Of a stretch of 64,000 nucleotides of DNA, positions 27,632-38,292 are shown in pieces. Every line of letters starts with the position of its first letter. Within the stretch, counting starts at the first letter, position 1. The translations under genes and the position numbers were made by a program. Location: contig NZ_CGBP01000003.1 of the NCBI RefSeq assembly GCF_001053095.1, positions 62,001 to 126,000 on the forward strand. Reading direction: 5' to 3'. This DNA comes from Yersinia similis (GTDB taxonomy: Bacteria; Pseudomonadota; Gammaproteobacteria; Enterobacterales; Enterobacteriaceae). Below the pieces are notes generated by a model, which was given only the letters and a program-made list of their open reading frames with translations, was not told where the DNA came from and did not search any database.

Positions 27632-27908
27632 GAAATCTGTTTAGATCCTGTTGCTAAAACAAAGTGATCGAGGATAATAAAGGGTACTCCCGCTTTATGG
27701 AACCATTAACCGTCTATATCTCCAGATCTCCAGCTTTTATTCCAAAAAAGGGCGCTTATCTGTAGCGATGGCCTTTCGCGTGCTAGGATAGCCGCCCAGA
27801 TAATTTGTCGTCGCTGTTGTGCTGCTACTATCATGCCAAAATAAAGCGCTGGTTAGCGACTGGTCAATCATCAGTTCAACCACATACAAAGAGACTGTTT
27901 AACTGCTT

Positions 27909-30900
27909 ATGTCCCAACAATATCGTTATTCATTGCCTGAACGACGTGGTGATACCCGTCAGTTAGGTCAGTTGACCGGATCAGCCTGTGCGGTCGAATG
28001 TGCCGAAATCATTGAACGCCATGATGGCCCGGTAATGCTGATTACCCCTGATATGCAAACGGCCTTGCGCTTACGTGATGAGATCCAGCAATTCTCGCCG
28101 CAACCCGTAAGTACCCTCTCCGACTGGGAAACCCTGCCTTACGACAGCTTCTCGCCGCATCAGGATATTATTTCGGCCCGCCTCTCTTGTTTGTATCATC
28201 TTCCGGCAATGAAACGCGGTGTCATTATTCTCCCGATTAATACCCTGATGCAACGAGTGTGCCCACACGAATTCCTGCATGGTCACGCTCTGGTGATGAA
28301 AAAAGGCCAACACCTGTCACGGGATAAGTTACGCACCCAACTTGAGCAAGCTGGCTATCGCAGTGTTGAACAGGTCATGGAGCACGGTGAGTTTGCAACA
28401 CGAGGCGCGTTGTTGGACTTATACCCAATGGGGAGCAATGAACCATATCGGATTGATTTTTTTGATGATGATATTGATAGCCTGCGGGTATTTGACGTTG
28501 ATTCGCAACGCACACTCGTCGAAGTTGAACAAATAAACTTACTGCCAGCACATGAGTTCCCAATAGATAAGGCGGCGATTGAATTATTCCGTAGCCAATG
28601 GCGTGAACAGTTTGAAGTCCGTCGCGATAACGAACATATTTATCAGCAAGTGAGTAAAGGCATCTGGCCTGCCGGTATCGAATATTGGCAGCCGCTGTTC
28701 TTCAGCCAGCAATTACCAACATTATTTAGCTATCTCCCTGAGAATACCTTATTGGTAAACACCGGAGATCTGGAAAGTTCGGCAGAACGCTTCTGGCAGG
28801 ACGTTAACCAACGCTTCGAAAGCCGCCGTGTTGACCCAATGCGTCCACTGCTGGCCCCCGAGAGCTTGTGGCTTCGGGTTGATGCGCTGTTTAATGAATT
28901 AAAAGAGTGGCCGCGTGTTCAGCTTAAAACCGAGGCACAGCCCGCTAAAGCCGCAAATACCAATTTATGTTATCAACCACTGCCCGATTTATCCGTTCAG
29001 GCGCAACAAAAAGCACCTCTTGATAATCTGCGTCGCTTTATTGAATCGTTCACTGGCAGTGTAGTGTTCTCGGTTGAAAGTGAAGGCCGCCGTGAAACCT
29101 TACAAGACCTGCTGGCACGGATAAAACTCAGCCCGATACTGATAACCACGCTCTCTCAGGCGGTTAAACCCGGCCATTATCTGATGGTTGGGGCCTCGGA
29201 ACGTGGCTTCCTCGATACTGACAAACAGCTGGCGCTGATTTGTGAAAGCGATTTACTCGGCGAGCGTGTCAGCCGCCGTCGGCAAGATAACCGGCGGACC
29301 ATCAACACGGATACGTTGATCCGTAATCTGGCAGAACTGCGCCCCGGCCAGCCTGTGGTCCATTTGGAACACGGTGTCGGCCGCTATCTGGGGCTAACCA
29401 CCCTTGAAGCGGGTGGGATAAAGGCTGAATACCTGATATTGACTTACGCCGGTGAAGATAAACTGTATGTCCCGGTGTCATCACTGCATTTAATTAGCCG
29501 CTATTCAGGTGGTGCGGACGATAATGCCCCATTACATAGATTAGGCAGCGATGTCTGGAGCCGGGCACGGCAGAAAGCGGCCGAGAAAGTGCGGGATGTT
29601 GCTGCTGAACTGCTGGATATCTATGCTCAGAGGGCGGTTAAATCTGGCTTTAAATTTAAGCACGACCGTGAGCAATACCAACTGTTCTGCCAAAGCTTCC
29701 CGTTTGAAACCACGCCAGATCAAGAACAGGCGATCAACGCGGTGCTCAGTGATATGTGCCAACCGTTAGCCATGGACCGCCTGGTTTGTGGTGATGTGGG
29801 CTTTGGTAAAACTGAAGTGGCGATGCGAGCCGCATTTCTGGCCGTTGCCAATAATAAGCAAGTGGCGGTACTGGTACCAACCACCCTGCTGGCTCAACAA
29901 CATTTTGATAATTTCCGTGACCGCTTTGCCACTTGGCCGGTACGGATAGAGATGCTGTCCCGTTTTCGCAGCGCCAAAGAGCAGCATGTCATTCTGGAAC
30001 ACGCTGCTGAAGGCAAAGTCGATATTCTTATCGGTACCCATAAATTGCTGCAAAGCGATCTGCATTGGCACGATCTCGGCCTGTTGATTGTGGATGAAGA
30101 ACACCGCTTCGGCGTGCGTCATAAAGAGCGAATCAAAGCGATGCGGGCTGATGTTGATATCCTGACCCTGACGGCCACGCCAATCCCACGGACACTGAAT
30201 ATGGCAATGAGTGGTATGCGTGATTTATCGATTATCGCCACTCCCCCAGCACGGCGTCTGGCGGTAAAAACCTTTGTCCGCGAATATGATAGCCTGGTGA
30301 TCCGTGAAGCCATATTGCGTGAAATTCTGCGCGGTGGGCAAGTCTATTATCTGTACAACGATGTAGAAAATATCGAAAAAGTTACGCAGAAACTGGCTGA
30401 ATTAGTCCCCGAAGCTCGGATAGCCATAGGCCACGGTCAAATGCGTGAACGGGATCTGGAGCGGGTGATGAACGATTTCCACCATCAACGCTTCAATGTT
30501 CTGGTCTGTACCACCATTATTGAAACTGGTATTGATATTCCCAGCGCCAATACTATTATTATCGAACGGGCGGATCACTTGGGTCTGGCGCAGTTGCATC
30601 AGCTCAGAGGCCGGGTCGGGCGCTCTCACCATCAAGCTTATGCTTACTTGCTAACCCCCAATCCAAAAGCCATGAGTATCGATGCGAAGAAACGGCTGGA
30701 AGCCATTGCATCACTGGAAGATCTTGGTGCTGGATTCGCATTGGCAACACATGATTTGGAAATCCGCGGTGCCGGGGAGCTATTGGGGGAAGACCAAAGC
30801 GGCCAGATGACCACGGTTGGCTTCTCGTTGTATATGGAGCTACTGGAAAGTGCCGTTGATGCGCTAAAAGAAGGCCGCGAACCTTCATTAGAAGACCTGA

Positions 30901-31355
30901 CCAGCAACCAAACCGAAATAGAAATGCGTATGCCGGTGCTACTGCCAGAGGATTTCATTTCAGATGTGAATATCAGGCTTTCGTTCTATAAACGTATCGC
31001 CAGTGCACGCAACGAAACCGAACTTGACGAGTTAAAAGTTGAGCTAATCGACCGATTTGGCAAGCTGCCCGACCCCGCCCGCTATTTATTACATACCGCC
31101 GAATTGCGCCAACAAGCCCAGAAGCTGGGTATTAAGCGTATTGAAGGCAATGAGCGTGGTGGTTTCATTGAGTTTGGTGAGAATAATAAAGTGGATCCGG
31201 TGTATTTGATTGGGCTGTTACAACGGCAACCACAGATTTACCGTTTGGAAGGGCCAACCAAATTGAAGTTTATGCAAGATTTGAGTGATCGGGCGCAACG
31301 GTTGAAATTTATTACGGAGTTACTGGCGGCATTTGCACAACATCGCATTGCCTAG
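27909..31355 (+). CDS. mfd: Transcription-repair coupling factor
   Basis: Mfd removes RNA polymerase stalled at lesions and recruits UvrA. The 1148-residue protein has the N-terminal UvrB-like region, the RNA polymerase interaction domain (VHLEHGVGRYLGLTTLEAGG at about 478-497), the RecG-like helicase with Walker A GDVGFGKTE, DEEH box (VDEEHRFG), motif VI (QLRGRVGRS) and the C-terminal UvrA-masking domain. Length equals the E. coli protein. No ribosome site stronger than GTTTAACTGCTT is seen. Confidence 0.97.
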   Translation: MSQQYRYSLPERRGDTRQLGQLTGSACAVECAEIIERHDGPVMLITPDMQTALRLRDEIQQFSPQPVSTLSDWETLPYDSFSPHQDIISARLSCLYHLPAMKRGVIILPINTLMQRVCPHEFLHGHALVMKKGQHLSRDKLRTQLEQAGYRSVEQVMEHGEFATRGALLDLYPMGSNEPYRIDFFDDDIDSLRVFDVDSQRTLVEVEQINLLPAHEFPIDKAAIELFRSQWREQFEVRRDNEHIYQQVSKGIWPAGIEYWQPLFFSQQLPTLFSYLPENTLLVNTGDLESSAERFWQDVNQRFESRRVDPMRPLLAPESLWLRVDALFNELKEWPRVQLKTEAQPAKAANTNLCYQPLPDLSVQAQQKAPLDNLRRFIESFTGSVVFSVESEGRRETLQDLLARIKLSPILITTLSQAVKPGHYLMVGASERGFLDTDKQLALICESDLLGERVSRRRQDNRRTINTDTLIRNLAELRPGQPVVHLEHGVGRYLGLTTLEAGGIKAEYLILTYAGEDKLYVPVSSLHLISRYSGGADDNAPLHRLGSDVWSRARQKAAEKVRDVAAELLDIYAQRAVKSGFKFKHDREQYQLFCQSFPFETTPDQEQAINAVLSDMCQPLAMDRLVCGDVGFGKTEVAMRAAFLAVANNKQVAVLVPTTLLAQQHFDNFRDRFATWPVRIEMLSRFRSAKEQHVILEHAAEGKVDILIGTHKLLQSDLHWHDLGLLIVDEEHRFGVRHKERIKAMRADVDILTLTATPIPRTLNMAMSGMRDLSIIATPPARRLAVKTFVREYDSLVIREAILREILRGGQVYYLYNDVENIEKVTQKLAELVPEARIAIGHGQMRERDLERVMNDFHHQRFNVLVCTTIIETGIDIPSANTIIIERADHLGLAQLHQLRGRVGRSHHQAYAYLLTPNPKAMSIDAKKRLEAIASLEDLGAGFALATHDLEIRGAGELLGEDQSGQMTTVGFSLYMELLESAVDALKEGREPSLEDLTSNQTEIEMRMPVLLPEDFISDVNIRLSFYKRIASARNETELDELKVELIDRFGKLPDPARYLLHTAELRQQAQKLGIKRIEGNERGGFIEFGENNKVDPVYLIGLLQRQPQIYRLEGPTKLKFMQDLSDRAQRLKFITELLAAFAQHRIA

Positions 31356-31599
31356 CCTAGCCTCGGTATGTACACATTATTTATAGGTATATACATCAAT
31401 TTGATATACCTGAATTTGATAAAACGAAAATAACGTGTAAAGGGTTTCTCAGTAGAGGGAAACCCGCGTTAATGCTAATGCCACTCGCTTAACTGTGCAG
31501 CCAGTTTCGCTGGCTGAACGCTCTTTCTGGCTAAACGATCAGAACTAACACTATCTACCGCGGGTTCTTGGTGCAAGGTCTTGGACAACAGATTTTGTA
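31356..31599. other. Spacer with hairpins between mfd and ycfJ
   Basis: No gene. GGGTTTC...GAAACCC (near 31441-31466) and CAGCCAG-TTTCG-CTGGCTG (near 31498-31517) form stems between the convergent genes and may act as transcript ends, although neither has a good U-run. Confidence 0.35.
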
Positions 31600-32139
31600 T
31601 TACGCTCGGTTGTTCAGCACCAGTTGACCATTTTTATCAACAGGGATCTGCATACCTGGATCACGATCCATACGAATTTTTCCCTGCTGATCGCCAATTT
31701 TGTAGGTTACATCATATCCCAGCGTCTTCTGTGATTTGTCATACACGGTCTGGCAACGCTGTTGGGTTGTGGTATAGGTATCATTTTCCTGCATATTATT
31801 TTGCACACGGTTGCCTGCATATCCTCCCGCTAACGCACCCGCTACGGTAGCGATATCCTTACCACGGCCACCACCGACCTGATGCCCCAACACCCCACCT
31901 GCGACTGCACCCAACACTGAGCCTGCGATCTTATTTTCGTCTTGTACTGGTTTGCGGTGCGTCACTGTCACGTTACGGCACTCTTGACGAGGCGTTTTGA
32001 TGGTCTCTTTTATCGGGGTTGCAGTAAGCACTTTGGCATATTGTGGTGCACTGGAGAAGACATCTATATTCGCCACTGCAGCAATTCCCAGAGCGGCGGC
32101 AATACCAATACCCACACCGGCTAACATTGATTTGTTCAC
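31600..32139 (-). CDS. ycfJ: Glycine-zipper surface protein YcfJ
   Basis: The 179-residue product equals E. coli YcfJ in length. It has an N-terminal signal or anchor (NKSMLAGVGIGIAAALGIAA), a glycine-zipper region (AGSVLGAVAGGVLGHQVGGG, about 75-115) and the conserved C-terminal TYKIGDQQGKIRMDRDPG. A GTG start at 32139 is chosen because AGGAGGA precedes it and the family starts there. It is of the 17 kDa surface antigen type; function unknown. Confidence 0.88.
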   Translation of the reverse strand: MNKSMLAGVGIGIAAALGIAAVANIDVFSSAPQYAKVLTATPIKETIKTPRQECRNVTVTHRKPVQDENKIAGSVLGAVAGGVLGHQVGGGRGKDIATVAGALAGGYAGNRVQNNMQENDTYTTTQQRCQTVYDKSQKTLGYDVTYKIGDQQGKIRMDRDPGMQIPVDKNGQLVLNNRA

Positions 32140-32449
32140 AGGAAATCCTCCTGAAAATGTTACCACGCACTTTTTGTATCAGAATTTTGCATAGACGCAT
32201 TTTCGTCATAAAAACAGAAATCTGACCACGCCCGATACAGAGAGTTGCCCTCTAAAATACCGGGATACGGCGTGCGTGACTCGCCGTTTGTAAACACAGG
32301 GGGGAGTCTGCACAATGCATGTTGAACTGGCAATAAGACAAAGGAGTCAAATACCCCAAGAGCAGGTGTAAGTGAGTGTGTTTAGGAGGAATCTGACCGC
32401 GAGTGTTTATTGATGTCGTATTTTTAGTGACAGGGCCGAATAAATGCTT
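32140..32449. other. Spacer upstream of ycfJ
   Basis: No gene. An inverted repeat ACGGCG/CGCCGT lies near 32268-32288. The stretch marks the left border of the unrecognised gene pair that follows. Confidence 0.4.
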
Positions 32450-32863
32450 CTATTTCATTACTTCAACTATGGTCGTCTTGGGACTATTTATAACCCCGAT
32501 ATGTACTGTTTTATCTGAACGTTCAGATTTCCAATATTCACCACTATCCTCAGTACGATCTAATGTAAAACCTATTGAATATAAGTAATTATGAATTTTT
32601 TCAATATCATTAGAACCATGAAATGTAACTGCACTAACCTCTATACCAGGCCCATCCACCGTTGCATAACCAAATTCATAATTCGATGATATACGAGGAC
32701 AATTCTTTATTATCTCATCTGTGAGTAATTGATAGTGTTTTTTATCCTGTTCGGTATAACGTGAATTCCCTCCCGTTAATACTTTTATCGTCGGCCAAAA
32801 ATATATCATTGGCAATGCCACAATTAATATTAACACGATAAAAATTATAGCTACTTTTTTCAT
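32450..32863 (-). CDS. Membrane-anchored protein of unknown function
   Basis: The 137-residue protein has an N-terminal membrane segment (IIFIVLILIVALPMIYFWP) and a soluble part with HGSNDIEKIHNYLYSIGFTL and EYWKSERSDKTVHIGV. It follows the 234-residue gene by seven bases. No family is recognised. AT-rich codon use differs from the neighbours, suggesting acquired DNA. An immunity or accessory role to the upstream gene is possible by position only. Confidence 0.6.
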   Translation of the reverse strand: MKKVAIIFIVLILIVALPMIYFWPTIKVLTGGNSRYTEQDKKHYQLLTDEIIKNCPRISSNYEFGYATVDGPGIEVSAVTFHGSNDIEKIHNYLYSIGFTLDRTEDSGEYWKSERSDKTVHIGVINSPKTTIVEVMK

Positions 32864-32870
32864 TGTACGA

Positions 32871-33575
32871 CTATCCTAAGAAATGGGTATCAACTTCAAC
32901 ACCATCTTGTGAGGCAATCCCCACATTTCCCGATTTGAAATTATTGTAAGGTATTACTGTTTGCATAAATGATGGAAGATATCCCAAACGGGGTTTGCTA
33001 TTACGAAATTTTTCTGGATCTGGGAATAACAATGGCAGAAAACTTTCATTTTTATACGAACCTATGGGACCGTAGTAATCCCAACGTTTTAACGCTTCTT
33101 CTTTGCTCACTGGGCGCAATATCTCGAACGGACTTGGGATGGAAACAACTCGATAAAAACCCAACAGGTCAGATACTAAATCTTCTCCGCTAAAACCACT
33201 ATCAGTCACTAAATTGAAAGGGAATGATGCTTGCATAGACTCAAATTGCCGTGCCACCCTCATCATCATCGCGAGAGCTATGCTGTATCTCTCGTGAAGA
33301 TGCCTTCCTCTCTTTATTCGCCATTTGATCATTCGGGAAATAGAAACTTTCCTTTTCATCCCTAGCATTCCTTGTGAATATTTTACATCATAATAATCTC
33401 CCAAGTTTCGCTTGCTATTCGAAGACTCTCCAGCACTCATTTGTCGGAGAATGTTCCTGATATCGTCTCCCTGTGCATGGCCTAAATCTATCCACCCCAG
33501 AACCTCAGTATATACTAATCCATGCGTTGAAATTCGCGCTAAATGGCCATCAATAATTTCATTACGTCCACTCAC
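32871..33575 (-). CDS. Unrecognised 234-residue protein, DUF4056-like pattern
   Basis: The protein starts at GTG 33575 (AAGGG upstream) without a signal peptide. The segment HGLVYTEVLGWIDLGHAQGD (about residues 18-37) resembles the GLxYTxxxGxIDxxHxxD pattern I associate with DUF4056, and a central IALAMMMRVARQFESMQ helix contains an exposed aromatic cluster. The C terminus is VEVDTHFLG. Similarity to DUF4056 is from memory and needs a profile search. The conserved Tyr, Asp and His could be catalytic. Confidence 0.5.
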   Translation of the reverse strand: MSGRNEIIDGHLARISTHGLVYTEVLGWIDLGHAQGDDIRNILRQMSAGESSNSKRNLGDYYDVKYSQGMLGMKRKVSISRMIKWRIKRGRHLHERYSIALAMMMRVARQFESMQASFPFNLVTDSGFSGEDLVSDLLGFYRVVSIPSPFEILRPVSKEEALKRWDYYGPIGSYKNESFLPLLFPDPEKFRNSKPRLGYLPSFMQTVIPYNNFKSGNVGIASQDGVEVDTHFLG

Positions 33576-33612
33576 TGTATTTTCCCTTTTTTAAAAAATA
33601 TAATTTATTCCA

Positions 33613-33780
33613 TTACAACGTTCTTTGCAGATATTTATTATCTCTTTTCTTAATATTATTAAGAAGAGGAAACAACTCAGAATTGAATTTTTCAGATATT
33701 TCTTCGATGAGCTTATACGCGTCATTGATTGAAAGCGAGTGCACATAAGAAAATGCGCCGTAGCGCCAGGCCCCCCAACG
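33613..33780 (-). pseudogene. C-terminal fragment of a lost gene
   Basis: A frame with no start encodes 55 residues (RWGAWRYGAFSYVHSLSIND, then AYKLIEEISEKFNSELFPLL and a basic end) up to TAA. Codon use resembles the next gene. Upstream the frame ends at a TGA in the border with a dispersed repeat. It looks like the tail of a larger gene cut off when this segment was inserted or rearranged. Confidence 0.5.
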
Positions 33781-33973
33781 TCATTGGCACTGTAAGTCAG
33801 CGACAAAGGTTAGAAACCAATTTGAACAGCATTATGCTAGCCCGCAGGGTGAGCCTCACGAATGAGGCTCATTAATCCCGATGAGTCTATTGATTTTAAG
33901 GTCAACGACCAGTAAGCAATTCGGGTGAGTGAACGCCGCTAACGCCGCTGCAACGTCAAGGCCGAAGGGGAAT
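33781..33973. repeat. Dispersed intergenic repeat beside ndh
   Basis: Between the gene fragment and ndh lies GGTGAGCCTCACGAATGAGG, ATCCCGATGAGTC, GTGAGTGAACGCCGCTAAC and CGCCGCTGCAACGTCAAGG (33845-33963). The same modules in reverse occur at 22528-22578. TCACGAATGAGGCTCATTAA contains an inverted repeat (GAGCCTCA/TGAGGCTC). It ends two bases before the ndh stop. Confidence 0.6.
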
Positions 33974-35278
33974 TTAGTGAAGCTTCAACCGTGGCCTAAT
34001 CACCCGATTAATCCCGCCCACCAGCATCATCAGACCTGTTTTGGTATAACCATGTAATGCGACCTGATGCATACGATACAACGAGATATAAACGACGCGT
34101 GCCACACGCCCTTCTACCATCATTGAACCGCGCATCAGGTTCCCCATCAGGCTCCCGACGGTGCTGAACTTAGATAGCGAAACCAGTGAGCCATGATCTT
34201 TATAGATATACGGTTTCAAGCTCTGCCCATTGAGTAAGGCCAGAATATTGCTGTAGCAGCGGCTGGCCATCTGATGTGCAGACTGCGCGCGAGGAGGAAC
34301 AAAACCACCGTTCGGTTGCGGGCAAGAGGCACAATCACCAATAGCGAAGATATTAGGATCACGGGTCGTTTGCAGCGTTGGCTCAACCACCAACTGATTA
34401 ATACGGTTAGTTTCCAAACCGGCAATGTCTTTCATAAAGTCGGGCGCTTTGATACCCGCCGCCCATACCATCAGATCAGCATGAATAAACTCACCGTCTT
34501 TGGTATTCAGGCCATTCTCATCAGCACTGGTCACCATGGTTTTGGTCAATACACGCACACCTAATTTAGCCAGTTCCTGATGGGCTGCTGCAGAGATACG
34601 CGGTGGCAGCGCCGGTAAAATACGTTCACCGGCCTCAACCAAAGTCACATTCAACGCGTGGTTATCTAACCCCTCAAAACCATAGCTGTGCAACTGCTTC
34701 ACCGCATTGTGCAATTCCGCAGACAGCTCAACACCAGTAGCCCCGCCCCCCACAATAGCGATGTCCACTTTGCCTTTCTCACCCGGTTGCGCTGAATACT
34801 TCAGGAATAGGTTAAGCATTTCATTATGGAAGCGATGCGCCTGATGAGGGTTATCCAGGAAGATGCAGTTATCTTTCACACCCGGTGTCCCGAAATCGTT
34901 AGAAACACTGCCCAAGGCCATCACCAGAATGTCATAGGACAACTCACGTTGTGTCACCAGTACATCACCGTGTTCATCACAAATCTCAGCCAGGCTAATT
35001 GTTTTGTTTTCACGGTTAATACCGGTTAATGAACCCAGTTGGAAATTGAAATAGTGATTACGGGCATGCGCCAAATAGCTCAACGCATCGACACCATCAT
35101 CCAGAGAGCCCGTAGCAACTTCATGTAACAGTGGTTTCCACAGATGGCTATGGTTACGGTCAACCAAAACTATCTCTGCTTTTTTACTGCGCCCGAGTTT
35201 ATGACCGAGACGGGTTGCCAACTCAAGACCACCTGCCCCACCACCAATAATAACGATTTTTTTCTTCAGCGTTGTCAA
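33974..35278 (-). CDS. ndh: NADH dehydrogenase II
   Basis: Ndh is the single-subunit, non-proton-pumping NADH:quinone oxidoreductase. The 434-residue protein has FAD-binding [20 protein letters not shown]-binding [16 protein letters not shown], the [10 protein letters not shown] segment and a C-terminal amphipathic membrane-binding part ([18 protein letters not shown]). It is expected to be repressed anaerobically by FNR; a perfect FNR box lies upstream. Confidence 0.96.
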   Translation of the reverse strand: MTTLKKKIVIIGGGAGGLELATRLGHKLGRSKKAEIVLVDRNHSHLWKPLLHEVATGSLDDGVDALSYLAHARNHYFNFQLGSLTGINRENKTISLAEICDEHGDVLVTQRELSYDILVMALGSVSNDFGTPGVKDNCIFLDNPHQAHRFHNEMLNLFLKYSAQPGEKGKVDIAIVGGGATGVELSAELHNAVKQLHSYGFEGLDNHALNVTLVEAGERILPALPPRISAAAHQELAKLGVRVLTKTMVTSADENGLNTKDGEFIHADLMVWAAGIKAPDFMKDIAGLETNRINQLVVEPTLQTTRDPNIFAIGDCASCPQPNGGFVPPRAQSAHQMASRCYSNILALLNGQSLKPYIYKDHGSLVSLSKFSTVGSLMGNLMRGSMMVEGRVARVVYISLYRMHQVALHGYTKTGLMMLVGGINRVIRPRLKLH

Positions 35279-35654
35279 AATGACCCCCTAAATGTGAACC
35301 AATTGTTAGCTAAGGGTAAAATAATAATATCCTTAGATAACATAGGGTTCGCTAATATTAAATCAATAAACTGTGGTCAGAATATCATGAGGGGTCATAT
35401 GGTCATACCAAAATTGATATATATCAACTTTTTTTGATTAAACTGACAGTATGGGAATTTTTTCTAGAATAGGATTCAAATAGTTAGCGTTTCGTCACGA
35501 TTTAAAATTTTTGCACTTGCTTAAGAGAAAAAAGCTACTTTTGCTTTTTCGATGATAAAAATGGCTTGGAGCAGTCCGTAAAAAACCCATTCCCAAGCCG
35601 CATAACCGACCATTCACGTTTTTTCAATTAACCCACTATTAACAAATCAGGCCG
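35279..35654. other. ndh promoter region and ndh-ycfP spacer
   Basis: The first half holds the ndh promoter and FNR box; the rest is AT-rich without a gene. GGCTTGG (near 35563) and CCAAGCC (near 35595) could pair as a large hairpin downstream of ycfP. Confidence 0.45.
35414..35427 (-). promoter_or_regulatory. FNR box upstream of ndh
   Basis: TTGATATATATCAA is a perfect FNR site (TTGAT-N4-ATCAA), centred about 142 bases before the ndh start codon. In E. coli, ndh is a classic FNR-repressed gene with two sites. Confidence 0.75.
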
Positions 35655-36197
35655 TTAAGCCAGCATTTTAAATGCCTTGATCCGTTGTAGATGTGGTGAA
35701 AGATCTTTAAATTTATGGCTCTGCTTGTCATCCCATACGATCTCATAATAAGGATGTAAATCACCCGCAGTGCGCTGACTATCGAGCATTTCATCATGGC
35801 GAGAGAGCACCACCAAACAGCGATCACGATTTTTCTCACGAAAGCCATCAATGCATTTACTGGCAATATCAATGTACTCTTCCGGACGATCAATTTTGCC
35901 ACTCATATTTTCTTGCGGATAGAGATTGGGGTTGAACGCTACCTGGCGAATACCACATAAGAAACCAATACGTTCAGCCCAAAAACCGCCTAATCCAACA
36001 CCACAAATCAAGGATTTTTCATCACCCCCCTGCTGAATGGCTTTATCCACTTCTTTCAACAAATATTGCATGTCATGCCGCGGATGTAAGGTGCTGTAAC
36101 TGATAAAGCGCACATCAGGATCGATAAATTGTAGCTGTAAAACTTTCTCGTGATTGCCGGGGCTATTGGAATCAAAACCATGTAAATAGACGATCAT
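35655..36197 (-). CDS. ycfP: Esterase-like protein YcfP
   Basis: The 180-residue protein begins [20 protein letters not shown] and has [10 protein letters not shown] in the nucleophile-elbow position with glycine rather than serine, as in E. coli YcfP. It is an alpha/beta-hydrolase-like protein of unknown activity. Start 36197 matches E. coli; an upstream in-frame ATG 20 codons away is rejected. It follows nagZ. Confidence 0.9.
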   Translation of the reverse strand: MIVYLHGFDSNSPGNHEKVLQLQFIDPDVRFISYSTLHPRHDMQYLLKEVDKAIQQGGDEKSLICGVGLGGFWAERIGFLCGIRQVAFNPNLYPQENMSGKIDRPEEYIDIASKCIDGFREKNRDRCLVVLSRHDEMLDSQRTAGDLHPYYEIVWDDKQSHKFKDLSPHLQRIKAFKMLA

Positions 36198-36323
36198 ATT
36201 TATCCTCGCTACGACATTTTCTGCGCGGTAGTGTGCGTTACTGATCAAAGCCCCCACTGAAAAGAGGGGGCCATTGGCCCTTATGGGGCGAGTAATAATA
36301 CCGAAGCGTACCCGGCGCTACCC

Positions 36324-37355
36324 CTATTGCCCCAACGTTTGTTTATGTACATCCCAGCGTTCGCTGAGTGCCGTTAATGCTTTATTCGCCTGTTGCCAAC
36401 GGGATGAAGCCATCAATGTCTGGCGGTCAAATTGCCCTGAATGATACAAACGGGTCAGTTTATCGGCTTTGATCGGAGGCAGATTATCCAGCACACTCAC
36501 GGCTCCCTGGCGGTTATTACACACCAAAATCATATCGCAACCAGCATCCAATGATGCCTGGCCGCGCTCGGTGTAACTGCCCATGACCGCAGCCCCTTCC
36601 ATCGAGAGATCATCAGAGAAAATAATGCCCTCGAACCCTAGCTCTTGGCGCAATATCTCTTGTAACCAATAGGCAGAACCACTGGCGGGCCGCGTATCAG
36701 CTTCGGTATAAATCACATGTGCTGGCATAATGGCATCCAGTAATTTCCGCTGGATCAACTCACGAAATATAACCATATCATGAGTACGGATTTCTGCCAG
36801 TGGCCGATTATCATGTGGCGTCTCTTTATGTGAGTCTGCAGTTACTGCGCCGTGCCCTGGAAAATGCTTGCCCGTGGTTTTCATCCCCGCACTGTGCATC
36901 CCACGGATGAAACACTCCGCCATTATCTGCGCCTGTTGTGGGTCACTGTGGAATGAACGCTCACCAATTGCGGCACTGACATGGCCAATATCCAGTACTG
37001 GGGCAAAACTGATATCGATATCCATCGCCATCATTTCTGCCGCCATCAACCACCCCGCTTCTTGTGCCAGTTGAGCCGCAGTAGCGGCATCATTGATAGC
37101 CGCGAAAGACTGAGCCGCTGGCAGGCGGGTAAAACCGTCACGAAAGCGTTGGACCCGCCCCCCTTCCTGATCCACTGCGACCACCAAACGTTCATGCGAT
37201 GCTGCACGGATTTGGCGTACTAATTCGCGTAACTGCTCCGCATCATGAAAATTACGGCTGAATAAGATCAACCCTCCCACCAGTGGGTGTTTTAAAATCT
37301 CACGCTCTTCAGCATCCAGCTCATAGCTGGCAACATCTAACATCACGGGACCCAC
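36324..37355 (-). CDS. nagZ: Beta-N-acetylhexosaminidase
   Basis: NagZ removes GlcNAc from muropeptides in cell-wall recycling and generates inducers of AmpC. The 343-residue GH3 enzyme shows [18 protein letters not shown] (catalytic loop with Asp-His) and the nucleophile in [14 protein letters not shown] at 37355 with GAGGT upstream matches the E. coli N terminus (GPVMLDV); a GTG two codons earlier is possible. Confidence 0.95.
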   Translation of the reverse strand: MGPVMLDVASYELDAEEREILKHPLVGGLILFSRNFHDAEQLRELVRQIRAASHERLVVAVDQEGGRVQRFRDGFTRLPAAQSFAAINDAATAAQLAQEAGWLMAAEMMAMDIDISFAPVLDIGHVSAAIGERSFHSDPQQAQIMAECFIRGMHSAGMKTTGKHFPGHGAVTADSHKETPHDNRPLAEIRTHDMVIFRELIQRKLLDAIMPAHVIYTEADTRPASGSAYWLQEILRQELGFEGIIFSDDLSMEGAAVMGSYTERGQASLDAGCDMILVCNNRQGAVSVLDNLPPIKADKLTRLYHSGQFDRQTLMASSRWQQANKALTALSERWDVHKQTLGQ

Positions 37356-37425
37356 GGTCACCTCACTTTATTCAGATTGATAACGACCCTTCGTGCTTGA
37401 AGCGGCGGGCTTGGTGCCGCAGGGC

Positions 37426-38292
37426 TTAAAAAGACAGATTAAAACGTTGGCGCAACGGCGCGGCCCATTCCAAGAATATTGGGTCAGCGGTTTGCTGCCA
37501 ACGCACTTCAAACCACATCAACATCAGGTAATCGACCCAAGGCAGCCATTGCTGAATCTGACGGGATAAACGAGCGATGTCATGATAACCATGCTCATAG
37601 TTGCAATAGTCCTGCAAAAAAGCCTGTTGTTGCAGCTTTGACCAACGATTACCGCGAAATAGCGCAGCAATCTCCAGGGCAATATCGCCATCGGCCGCAT
37701 ATTCCCAGTCAATTAATTTCAGCCCAACAGGGGTTGCCAACAGATTTCCGGGGTGAATATCCATATGCAAAGGAGCAAGTTTTGTTATCGCTGGCAACCG
37801 TCTACGGAGAAAATCATGCTGTAGCCGCACCCCGTCAGGCGAACGGCGCGCAGGATCAATCAGCGCCCCATAACGGGCAATCTGAGTACGTAAATCCAGA
37901 CGGTAACCGCTGGCAGGCAGATGATGTAAGCGAGTCAGTAACCGCGCCAATTGTCCATAGCTCGCCAATGGGACGAACTGTTCATTAGTGACAACGTCAC
38001 CTTCAAGCCAGTTCACCACTAACCAACGTCGGTCAGCAGCAATCACCGCAGGAGACAGCCCACTGCCAGCAATATGTTGCAAAAATTTACGCTCACGTCG
38101 CCGGTTGACCCCTAACTGGCTTTTTTGCGGCGATTGCTCGCGCGCCAGCCAGTCAATATCTGGGCCAGTAATACGCCAACTTTCACCGGTTAATCCCGAA
38201 ACCGGGCTAATATGGCAATCGGCGGTTTTCACCGCCGGATTGATGTTTGCTATTAATGCAGACAGAGAAGAATCAATATTGGACAGGCGCAT
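37426..38292 (-). CDS. thiK: Thiamine kinase
   Basis: ThiK salvages thiamine by phosphorylation. The 288-residue aminoglycoside-phosphotransferase-like protein has the Brenner motif LHMDIHPGNLL (catalytic Asp) and metal-binding LIDWEYA. It overlaps the lpoB end by 20 bases and is followed by nagZ, the enterobacterial order. Confidence 0.9.
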   Translation of the reverse strand: MRLSNIDSSLSALIANINPAVKTADCHISPVSGLTGESWRITGPDIDWLAREQSPQKSQLGVNRRRERKFLQHIAGSGLSPAVIAADRRWLVVNWLEGDVVTNEQFVPLASYGQLARLLTRLHHLPASGYRLDLRTQIARYGALIDPARRSPDGVRLQHDFLRRRLPAITKLAPLHMDIHPGNLLATPVGLKLIDWEYAADGDIALEIAALFRGNRWSKLQQQAFLQDYCNYEHGYHDIARLSRQIQQWLPWVDYLMLMWFEVRWQQTADPIFLEWAAPLRQRFNLSF

